Assembly: GCA_964552235.1 (NCBI GenBank)
Contig: CAZKGO010000008.1
Location: forward strand, 27,950-91,949
Length of the DNA: 64,000 bases
Reading direction: 5' to 3'
Source: CAVTHK01 sp964552235
GTDB lineage: Bacteria > Spirochaetota > Spirochaetia > SZUA-6 > CAVTHK01
Below, piece by piece: positions 16,138-22,985 of the stretch; positions within the stretch are counted from its first letter, which is position 1, and every line of letters starts with the position of its first letter. The position numbers and the translations under genes are program-made. The notes under the pieces are model-generated. The model was not told the DNA's origin. It worked only from the letters and a program-made list of their open reading frames with translations, and searched no databases.

Positions 16138-16911
16138 ATGCAGCTCTTCGATACTCACGCACACATAGGGTTGATTTACGAAGACCCGATCGAGCAGCTC
16201 ATTGTTGTGCAGGAAGCCAAGCAGGCGGGCGTTGCACGCATCCTCAGCATCGCCAACAACCTCCGTGATTTCCAGCAGGTGTACGACAATCTCAGGACCG
16301 CCGACCACGTCTACTACGCCGTCGGGGTCTCGCCCTCCGAGGTCGTGAATCCCGGAGACGACTGGGAGGCGCGAGTCGAGGAAGGCGCACGGCGCGAGCG
16401 GGTGGTGGCCATCGGGGAGACGGGGCTCGACTACTACCGCAAGTTCGGCAGCCGCGACGCCCAGATCGAGCTCTTCATCAAGCAGCTGGACATCGCCCAT
16501 CGTCTCGACAGGCCCGTCGTCATCCACAATCGCGAGGCGGGCGCCGACGTCCTCCAGATCCTCAGGGACAGGCTTCCCGCCCGGGGCGGGGTCCTCCACT
16601 GCTACTCGGAGGGGTGGGAGTACGCCAGGAAAGCCCTGGAGCTGAACCTCTACATCTCCTTTGCCGGTAACGTCACCTACCGCAACGCGCGCAACCTGCA
16701 CGAGACGGCCAGGAACATGCCGATCGAGCGGATGCTCATCGAGACCGAAGCGCCGTTCATGGTTCCGTCGGCCCAGCGCGGCAAGCGCAACCGCCCCGCG
16801 TTCCTGGGCGAGACTGCGGCCTTTCTCGCGGAGCTGCGCAGCATGAGCACAGAGGCGTTCGCCGAAGTGGTGTACGCGAACTCCAATCGCCTGTTCGGGC
16901 TGCCCGCATAG
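16138..16911 (+). CDS. tatD: TatD-family metal-dependent hydrolase/DNase
   Basis: A 257-residue TIM-barrel hydrolase of the TatD family (3'-5' exonuclease activity on DNA/RNA is described for E. coli TatD). Metal-site motifs are FDTHAHI at the start, GETGLDYY, VIHNREA and LHCYSEG. The last metal ligand, normally Asp in ETDAP, is Glu here (IETEAPF), which is unusual. The ATG at 16138 follows GGGAGA and begins MQLFDTHAH as homologues do. purF starts 62 bases downstream, possibly with its own promoter. The fold call is safe; the exact substrate is not. Confidence 0.9.
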   Translation: MQLFDTHAHIGLIYEDPIEQLIVVQEAKQAGVARILSIANNLRDFQQVYDNLRTADHVYYAVGVSPSEVVNPGDDWEARVEEGARRERVVAIGETGLDYYRKFGSRDAQIELFIKQLDIAHRLDRPVVIHNREAGADVLQILRDRLPARGGVLHCYSEGWEYARKALELNLYISFAGNVTYRNARNLHETARNMPIERMLIETEAPFMVPSAQRGKRNRPAFLGETAAFLAELRSMSTEAFAEVVYANSNRLFGLPA

Positions 16912-16926
16912 GGGCCGGCAGGCAGC

Positions 16927-16956
16927 TTGACCACGCTCTCCCGCGGATGGTAGATA
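16927..16956 (+). promoter_or_regulatory. Possible promoter for purF
   Basis: TTGACC (16927-16932), an 18-base spacer and TAGATA (16951-16956), a weak -10. If used, transcription would begin just before the TTG start at 16974. This is a candidate only. Confidence 0.3.
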
Positions 16957-16973
16957 CAACTCGGGAGAAGCTC

Positions 16974-18368
16974 TTGGGCGAGATCAAGCACTTCTGCGGG
17001 ATCGCCGGCGTGCGGTCCATGAGCCCGATCAACGTCCCGGAGAAGCTCTTCTACCTGCTGTTCTCGTTGCAGCATCGCGGGCAGGAGAGCTGCGGCATCT
17101 GCTACGAGAGCGACGGGCGCCTGGCCACCCGCAGAAACGTCGGCATGGTGTCTGAGGTTCTCGCCGACTGCCTCGACGCCCACCACCTCTCGCGCCTGGG
17201 CATCGGGCACGTGCGTTACTCGACGCAGGGCGGCGCCACAATCGAGAACGCCCAGCCGATCACGATCGAGAGCAACAAGGGCGCCTTCTCCCTGGTGCAC
17301 AACGGCAACATCACCAACTCCGCCGCGCTGAGGCGCGAGCTGTTCGACGCCGGCTCGATCTTCCAGGGCACCTCCGACAGCGAGCTCGTCCTGCACCTGA
17401 TCGCTCGCTCGCGCGCGGCGACGCTGCACGAGGCCCTCCGGGAGGTTCTCGGGCTGCTCGAGGGCGCCTTCAACCTGCTGGTGGTGCACGAGGGCCGGCT
17501 CTACGCCGTACGTGACCCCGGAGGTTTCCGGCCCCTTGTGATCGGGCGGGAGGCCGACCTGCAGGTCGTCGCGTCCGAGACCTGCGCCCTCGACATGCTG
17601 CGGATCCGCGAGCGCCGCGAGGTGGAGCCGGGCGAGCTGCTGGTCGTCGACGACAACGGCATCCGCAACGAGCGGTTCGCCGCTGCGCGGCCCCGCAGCG
17701 CCTGCGTGTTCGAGCTGATCTACTTTGCGCGGCCCGATTCCAGGGTCTTCGGGCACTCCGTTCACGTGGCCAGGGAGCGGATCGGCGCGGCTCTCGCCGG
17801 CGACGACCCGGTCCGGCCCGACATTGTGGTGCCGGTGCCCGACTCGGGGCTGAGCGCGGCCCTCGGCTACGCAAAGGCCGCGATGGTTCCCCTCGAGCTC
17901 GGCTTCGTGCGCAACCACTACGCCGGGCGCACCTTTATCCAGCCGACCCCGTCGGCCCGCGAGCTCGGCGTGCGGATGAAGCTGCACCCGATCCCCGGCG
18001 TGGTGCAGGGCAAGCGAGTGACCATCGTGGACGATTCGCTGGTGCGGGGGACCACGGCCGGCATCATCGTCAGGCTGCTGCGCGAGGCCGGGGCCCGCGA
18101 GATCCACCTGCGCCTGTCGGCGCCGGAGCTCAAGCACCCCTGCTACTTCGGCATCGACATCCCCGACCGGGAGGCGCTGATCTCCAACCGCATGGATCCC
18201 GAGGGTGTCGCGGCGGCCATCGGCGCCGATTCGGTGCGCTTCCTGCCCCTCGCCGCGCTGCTGGCCTCCCTCGGCCCCTCCGACGGCTTCTGCCACGCCT
18301 GCTTCAGCGGCAGGTATCCGATCCCCGTCGAGGCCGAGGAGGACCTTCGTGCCGCCGCGAAGCTGTAG
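16974..18368 (+). CDS. purF: Amidophosphoribosyltransferase
   Basis: The first committed enzyme of purine synthesis, making phosphoribosylamine from PRPP and glutamine. The N-terminal nucleophile Cys lies in HFCGIAG (residue 8 with this start, so a short propeptide is removed). The glutaminase domain has LQHRGQESCGI and HVRYSTQG, and the PRPP site is VTIVDDSLVRGTT. Four cysteines (in RSAC, HPC and CHAC) match the [4Fe-4S] ligands of the Bacillus-type enzyme. TTG 16974 is preferred because GGGAGAAG lies upstream; an ATG at 16947 would add nine residues but lacks a ribosome site. purD follows 150 bases later. Confidence 0.96.
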   Translation: MGEIKHFCGIAGVRSMSPINVPEKLFYLLFSLQHRGQESCGICYESDGRLATRRNVGMVSEVLADCLDAHHLSRLGIGHVRYSTQGGATIENAQPITIESNKGAFSLVHNGNITNSAALRRELFDAGSIFQGTSDSELVLHLIARSRAATLHEALREVLGLLEGAFNLLVVHEGRLYAVRDPGGFRPLVIGREADLQVVASETCALDMLRIRERREVEPGELLVVDDNGIRNERFAAARPRSACVFELIYFARPDSRVFGHSVHVARERIGAALAGDDPVRPDIVVPVPDSGLSAALGYAKAAMVPLELGFVRNHYAGRTFIQPTPSARELGVRMKLHPIPGVVQGKRVTIVDDSLVRGTTAGIIVRLLREAGAREIHLRLSAPELKHPCYFGIDIPDREALISNRMDPEGVAAAIGADSVRFLPLAALLASLGPSDGFCHACFSGRYPIPVEAEEDLRAAAKL

Positions 18369-18518
18369 CGGACGGCGGCGCGCAGCGCACGTCGATGCAG
18401 GCGGCAAGCGCCGCGGCGCAGCTCGCGCTGGTGCAGGCGGGCGGCGGCGCGCAGCGACAGGACCGCAGGGCGCCCGAACGGCGGCAGCGCCGCGGCGCCG
18501 ATTCTGGAGGTGCGCACA

Positions 18519-19772
18519 GTGAGAGCCCTCGTCATCGGATCGGGGGCCAGGGAGCACGCGCTCGCCTGGGCCTTGTCCCGAAGCACGCGCCTGTCGGAGC
18601 TCTACGTCGCCCCCGGAAACGCGGGCACGGAGGATCTGGGCACTAACCTGCGGGACCTTGACCCTCTCGACTTCGGGGCGGTCGTCGCCGCCTGCCGCAC
18701 GCATCGCGTCGACGTCGTGCTGGTAGGCCCTGAGGACCCGCTGGCCGCCGGCCTCGTCGACGAGCTGGCCGCCGCCGGCATCCCGGTGGTCGGCCCGCCG
18801 CGGCGGGCGGCCCAATTGGAGGCGAGCAAGGTCTTCTCGAAGCAGTTCATGCTGCGCCACCGCATTCCGACCGCCGGCGCGCTCACCGTGACCGCGCGCG
18901 CCGAGCTGGAGGCCGCCATCGGCCGCCTCCAGGGCAAGGCGGTGCTCAAGCAGGACGGCCTCGCGGCAGGCAAGGGGGTCCTCGCCTCCGACGACAAGTC
19001 CGCGCTGATCGACTTTGGCCGCGACGCCCTCCGTAAGGGCTCCGTGCTTGTTGAGGAGTTCCTCGAAGGCTACGAGCTGTCGGTCTTCGTGCTGATGGAC
19101 GGCGAGAGCTTCTCGATGCTGCCCCCCTGCGCCGATTTCAAGAAAGCCGGCGAAGGCGATACCGGGCCCAACACCGGCGGCATGGGATCGATCTGCCCGG
19201 TTCCCTGGGTCCAGAGCGCAGTGCTCGACGAGATCGAAAGCCGCGTCGTGATGCCGACCCTCGGCGGCATGAAGGAAGAAGGCCTGGCCTACAAGGGCAT
19301 CCTGTACTGCGGACTGATGGTGGGCCCCAAGGGGCCAAAGGCGCTGGAGTACAACGTGCGTCTGGGCGACCCTGAGACCCAGGTGCTCCTCCCGCTGATA
19401 CAGTCGGACTTTGGCGGCCTCGTCGATGCACTGTTCGCAGGCACGCTGCTGAAGTACGCCGTGAGCGTGAGGCCGGCGGCGGCTACGGGAGTCGTCGTTG
19501 CCAGCGCCGGCTACCCGGGGCCCTACAGAAAGGACGTGCCGGTGACCGCCCTCCCCGCCCCCGGGGAGGGCGAAGGGCTGGTGTTCCACGCCACGACTCA
19601 CCGCGACAGGGACGGAAGGCTGCTGACCGGAGGCGGGCGCTGCTTTACCGTCGTGGGCGTCCACGAGGACGCCCTGGCAGCCACCGAGAGGGCCTACGCG
19701 CTCGCGTCGCAGGTGCGCTTCGAGGGGGCTTGGTTCAGGCCCGACATCGGCCGCCGCCTGTTCGCCGAGTGA
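18519..19772 (+). CDS. purD: Phosphoribosylamine-glycine ligase
   Basis: The second purine step, joining glycine to phosphoribosylamine with ATP. The 417-residue protein has the N-terminal ALVIGSGAREHAL loop, the ATP-grasp core (QDGLAAGKGV; DFKKAGEGDTGPNTGGMG) and the end motif NVRLGDPETQ. GTG 18519 is chosen because GGAGG lies 8 bases upstream (18506-18510); a GTG at 18510 would overlap that site. The 150 bases between purF and purD are very GC-rich and hold no recognisable gene. It converges on the methyltransferase with only 2 bases between stops. Confidence 0.97.
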   Translation: MRALVIGSGAREHALAWALSRSTRLSELYVAPGNAGTEDLGTNLRDLDPLDFGAVVAACRTHRVDVVLVGPEDPLAAGLVDELAAAGIPVVGPPRRAAQLEASKVFSKQFMLRHRIPTAGALTVTARAELEAAIGRLQGKAVLKQDGLAAGKGVLASDDKSALIDFGRDALRKGSVLVEEFLEGYELSVFVLMDGESFSMLPPCADFKKAGEGDTGPNTGGMGSICPVPWVQSAVLDEIESRVVMPTLGGMKEEGLAYKGILYCGLMVGPKGPKALEYNVRLGDPETQVLLPLIQSDFGGLVDALFAGTLLKYAVSVRPAAATGVVVASAGYPGPYRKDVPVTALPAPGEGEGLVFHATTHRDRDGRLLTGGGRCFTVVGVHEDALAATERAYALASQVRFEGAWFRPDIGRRLFAE

Positions 19773-19774
19773 GG

Positions 19775-20497
19775 CTATCGCCCCCGCTGCTGGCGGCGCG
19801 CTTCGTACATGAGGATGGCCGCCGCGGCGGCCACGTTCAGCGAATCCACGTGTCCTGAGGTCGGGATGCCGATCAGGCGGTCGCACGACTCCCGCACGAG
19901 CCGGTGCAGCCCTCTGCCCTCGGCGCCGAGGACCAGGGCCACCCGCCCGCGCAGGTCGACCCCGGCAGGGTCTTCGCCTCCGGCCTCGGCGCCGTACACC
20001 CAGTAGCCGGCCGCCTTGAGCGCAGCGATGGCCTGCGCGAGGTTGGCGACCGAGATGACCGGCACCCACTCGACGGCCCCTGCGCTGGTCGTGCGCACCG
20101 CCTGGGTCTCGTGGGCGCTGCGCCTGTGCGGCGTCACGACCGCGTCCACCGCGAACATGTCGGCCGAGCGCAGGATCGCGCCCAGGTTGCGGGGATCGGT
20201 CACGCCGTCGAGGAGCAGCAGCAGCGACTGCCCGCCGGCCCTCTGGACCGCCTCCCGAAGCGACGTCGCGGCCCGCGGCCGCTCGGGAGCCAGCAGGACG
20301 AGCCCCCTGTGCTCGTCGCGGCCCGCGTGCCGGTCGAGGTCGTCCATGGCCAGCCGTTTGACCGCGAGCCCCTGCCGCGCCGCCAGCCCGGCCAGGCGCT
20401 CGATTCGCGGCGAGGAGCGCCCGACCAGCAGCACCGCGCCGGAGCAGCCGCGGGCGATGGCGGCCTCGATCGCGTGGTAGCCCGTGACGGGGATCAT
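19775..20497 (-). CDS. rlmB: SpoU/TrmH-family 2'-O-ribose RNA methyltransferase, RlmB type
   Basis: A 240-residue SPOUT methyltransferase, most like RlmB, which methylates a guanosine in 23S rRNA. An N-terminal substrate-binding domain (TGYHAIEAAIARG) precedes the knotted catalytic domain with motif 1 NLGAILRSADMF, motif 2 LVLGAEGRGL and motif 3 GIPTSGHVDSLNVAAAAAI. The ATG at 20497 overlaps the stop of the upstream secreted protein (ATGA). The exact nucleotide modified cannot be read from the sequence; TrmH-type tRNA activity is the alternative. Confidence 0.88.
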   Translation of the reverse strand: MIPVTGYHAIEAAIARGCSGAVLLVGRSSPRIERLAGLAARQGLAVKRLAMDDLDRHAGRDEHRGLVLLAPERPRAATSLREAVQRAGGQSLLLLLDGVTDPRNLGAILRSADMFAVDAVVTPHRRSAHETQAVRTTSAGAVEWVPVISVANLAQAIAALKAAGYWVYGAEAGGEDPAGVDLRGRVALVLGAEGRGLHRLVRESCDRLIGIPTSGHVDSLNVAAAAAILMYEARRQQRGR

Positions 20498-20916
20498 TTC
20501 CTCTTGCGGTAGTCCTTGACCACGTCGGCGGTCCCGTCGAAGTCCGTGTCCCGCGATATCCGCTCGATGTGGCGGCCATCGGCCAGCACCAGCCAGAGAT
20601 CCACCTTCCCGTCGAAGTCCGAGTCGATCTCCCTCCGCTTCAACAGGCCGTGTTCGAAGAAGTAGAAATCGTCCATCGCGCCGTCGAGGTTGTAGTCGTA
20701 CTCCTCGTACTCGGTCCGGTCGTTGTTCGCGAACCTGACCAGGACATCGACGCGGCCGTCGAAATCCCGATCGGCGCGGTACTCGACGAGCCGGCCGTTG
20801 CTGGAGAGGAACCAGCGGTCCGGCTTGCCGTCGCCGTTCTCGTCGTCGGCCCGCAGCTCGGCCGCAGGCAGCGCGGCGGCCAGGGCGAGCCCCAGGGCGA
20901 TCAGGGTCTTCGTCAC
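20494..20916 (-). CDS. Secreted small protein with Asp-rich calcium-binding-type repeats
   Basis: A 140-residue exported protein. Residues 1-23 are a signal peptide (MTKTLIALGLALAAALPAAELRA). The mature part has at least five short repeats with an EF-hand or dockerin-like Asp pattern: DDENGDGKPDRW, DRDFDGRVDVLV, DYNLDGAMDDFY, DSDFDGKVDLWL and DTDFDGTADVVK, each followed by a beta-strand-like stretch. The repeats are about 25 residues apart, as in FG-GAP or integrin-like calcium-binding modules. The ligand and role are unknown. It overlaps rlmB by 4 bases and follows a small membrane protein. Confidence 0.8.
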   Translation of the reverse strand: MTKTLIALGLALAAALPAAELRADDENGDGKPDRWFLSSNGRLVEYRADRDFDGRVDVLVRFANNDRTEYEEYDYNLDGAMDDFYFFEHGLLKRREIDSDFDGKVDLWLVLADGRHIERISRDTDFDGTADVVKDYRKRK

Positions 20917-20943
20917 GCAGGCTCCTTCGAGGGGCGCCGCCGG

Positions 20944-21432
20944 CTACCGACAGCGGTCCAGCTCGGCGATGAGCTTGTTCACCTGAACAGCCAGGCGCTG
21001 GAGCTTGTCTTTCTTGCGCAGGCGCACCTGCACGTCCCGCTCGCCGCAGAGGCTGCGCGCGATGTCGGTCTCGATGCGGTAGGCGGCGCCGGCGATCCGG
21101 TGGGAGTACAACAGGCCGATCGCCACGGTCAGGACCAGGATCACCAGGTTGTTCAGCAGGATCGGCGGCAGCACGAGCTCGATGCGGTTCGCCGGCGGTA
21201 CGTCTTCGGTGCGCGTGACCCGGGCGCCGCTGCCGTCCACGTCCACGACCTGGCGCTGGATCATGATGAACTCGCGGAAGACGTTCTCCCCCGCCATGTA
21301 GCGTCCCCAGTAGTACAGGCTCACGAGCACCGAGAACAGCAGGAACGCGCCGACGATCAGAAGCAGGAACCCGCCCACGAAGCGGAGCTGAAAGTCGCGG
21401 TCGATCAGATAACGGATCCGTTTGCGCTTCAT
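20944..21432 (-). CDS. Small two-helix membrane protein, methyl-accepting-like N-terminus
   Basis: A 162-residue protein with two hydrophobic helices (about residues 15-40 and 90-115) separated by a periplasmic loop of about 50 residues, then a cytoplasmic helical region with a HAMP-like look (SHRIAGAAYRIETDIARSL). The layout is that of a sensor N-terminus with no output domain. The ATG at 21432 with AGGA upstream is chosen over a GTG at 21447. It lies between the mrf group and the secreted Asp-repeat protein on the same strand. The function is not known. Confidence 0.7.
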   Translation of the reverse strand: MKRKRIRYLIDRDFQLRFVGGFLLLIVGAFLLFSVLVSLYYWGRYMAGENVFREFIMIQRQVVDVDGSGARVTRTEDVPPANRIELVLPPILLNNLVILVLTVAIGLLYSHRIAGAAYRIETDIARSLCGERDVQVRLRKKDKLQRLAVQVNKLIAELDRCR

Positions 21433-21523
21433 GGCGTCCTGCCGCACTCATATGATCGACAGCAGGCGCCATAAAAAACAGGCTCGGGACCGGCGAAACG
21501 GCGGCCCTCCGCCGGCCGCCGGA

Positions 21524-21892
21524 CTAGGGCAGGAGGTCGAGGAGCATCCGGTACAGCTCGGGGCTCGCGTGATCGCGGGCCCTTTCCATCAGGGGAGCCA
21601 GCCGGCTCTCGATCCTGCGGTAGGCGGCCACGCTGCGGGCCGGATCGTAGCGGCGCAGCTGCTGCTTGATGCGCGCCACCGCGGGTCCGAACCGCTGCAT
21701 GTAGCGGCCCACCTCCGCCGCAGCCTGCCCGCCATCCCCCGCCGGGGTCCTGGCCAGCAGCCGCTCGACGGCCGCCACGTGGCGCGCCAGCTGCCGCTCG
21801 GGGTCGCCGGGCGACAGCGGTTGCATCAGCAGTGCCAGGCCGATGCCGGCGGCAAGATAGAGCTTGCCGCCCCTGTCCAGGACTTCAGCCAC
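21524..21892 (-). CDS. Hypothetical protein with one membrane segment
   Basis: A 122-residue protein that I do not recognise. The first 30 residues include a hydrophobic segment (KLYLAAGIGLALLMQPL), and the rest is charged and helical. The GTG at 21892 overlaps the stop of mrfB (GTGGCTGA) with AAGGTGGGG upstream, which supports a coupled start; the frame upstream is an mrfB shadow. It lies in the mrfA-mrfB run and may be exported or membrane bound. Confidence 0.65.
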   Translation of the reverse strand: MAEVLDRGGKLYLAAGIGLALLMQPLSPGDPERQLARHVAAVERLLARTPAGDGGQAAAEVGRYMQRFGPAVARIKQQLRRYDPARSVAAYRRIESRLAPLMERARDHASPELYRMLLDLLP

Positions 21893-22985
21893 TTCGCCCC
21901 ACCTTGGCCAGCAGCCGCGTGCGCCGCCGCCGCGCGTCGTCGCGGCGGCAGTCGAGCACCTGAGGCCACGCCGAGTCCAGCCACGCAAGGGCGCGCTCGG
22001 GCATACGCAGCCTGTGCTCGGCGTGCTTGGCCAGCTCCACCACCGCTTCGGCGTCCCGCAACGCGGCCATGCGCTCCCACACCTGCACCGCCCGGTCCCA
22101 TTCCCGTCGCCGCTTGTAGTGCCGTCCCAGGAGGCGGCCTGCCGACAAGTCCCCGGCGTCCAGGCGCCGCTGCAGCAGGTCCCTCCCCCGCTCCTCGCCT
22201 CTGTCCAGCAGCCACGCTCCCAGGGCGGTCGCGTCGACCCGTGCCGGCTCGATCCGGCCGCTGAGCAGGGCCTCGATGTGCGCGAGCAGGCCCACCATCG
22301 CGAGCAAGTCCTGCCGGTTGTGCTCGAAGACGAGAGAGAGGGACGTCGTGTCGCTGTGCCGCAGGTACTCGAAGTAGGCCTCCGGCACGTCGGCGCCGGG
22401 CAGGTCCCGCGGCCGATGCACCCCCAGCACGGCCTCCGCCACCGCGGTCAGGCCGCACTCGGGCAGCACGCGGCGCCACAGGCGGCGCACCGGGTACAGC
22501 AGGTCCATCTGCTCGCCGAACGATGCTTCGAGCCCGACCAGGGAGAAACGGGCCCGCAGCAGGTGCGAGTCGAACCCCTTGCCGTTGTAGGACACGAGGG
22601 TGGCAGGCGAGGCGAACATCCGGGGCGCGAGGGCCTCGAGGAACTCGCGTTCGCCGGGAAAGTCGGCGAGGAACAGCTGCTCGAGCTCGATCTGCGCCCC
22701 GTCGGGACGGGCTAGGCCCGCGAGAAACGCCAGGCTGCCCGCGCCCCCCGACAGCCCCGTGGTTTCGGTGTCGTAGAACAGCAGCCCGCCGGGCTCAGGG
22801 GAGCAGCCGAGGCGGCGCAGGTCGAACGCCGGATCCCATCCGGCAGCCACCCTCTCGACCCGGCGCCACGTCCAGCGGCCGATCGGCGTCCAGTCGGGCC
22901 CGGGCGGCGCGGGCTGGACCGGCCGGGCCGCGGCGCTCGCCCGGGGCCCGAGGTAGCCGAGGCGGCGCGTGAGGCTTTCGCTCAC
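21885..22985 (-). CDS. mrfB: RNase H-fold 3'-5' exonuclease, MrfB/YprB family
   Basis: A 366-residue protein with a DnaQ/RNase H-like nuclease core and a C-terminal helical, TPR-like region. The first catalytic acids are in FYDTETTGLSGGAG, followed by FLADFPGEREFLEAL, VSYNGKGFDSHLLR and the late block HNRQDLLAMVGLL. In Bacillus subtilis the yprAB pair (mrfA, mrfB) repairs mitomycin C damage, with YprB as the exonuclease. The GTG at 22985 overlaps the mrfA stop (GTGA at 22982-22985), so the two are made together. The longer frame that continues upstream is a shadow of mrfA. Confidence 0.88.
   Translation of the reverse strand: MSESLTRRLGYLGPRASAAARPVQPAPPGPDWTPIGRWTWRRVERVAAGWDPAFDLRRLGCSPEPGGLLFYDTETTGLSGGAGSLAFLAGLARPDGAQIELEQLFLADFPGEREFLEALAPRMFASPATLVSYNGKGFDSHLLRARFSLVGLEASFGEQMDLLYPVRRLWRRVLPECGLTAVAEAVLGVHRPRDLPGADVPEAYFEYLRHSDTTSLSLVFEHNRQDLLAMVGLLAHIEALLSGRIEPARVDATALGAWLLDRGEERGRDLLQRRLDAGDLSAGRLLGRHYKRRREWDRAVQVWERMAALRDAEAVVELAKHAEHRLRMPERALAWLDSAWPQVLDCRRDDARRRRTRLLAKVGRSG

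Noticed and set aside
16677..20579. Open frame of 1300 codons on the minus strand over tatD, purF and purD
   Set aside because: The genes on the plus strand are unmistakable; the long frame is a GC-bias shadow, and only its 5' end corresponds to text of the rlmB region in another frame.
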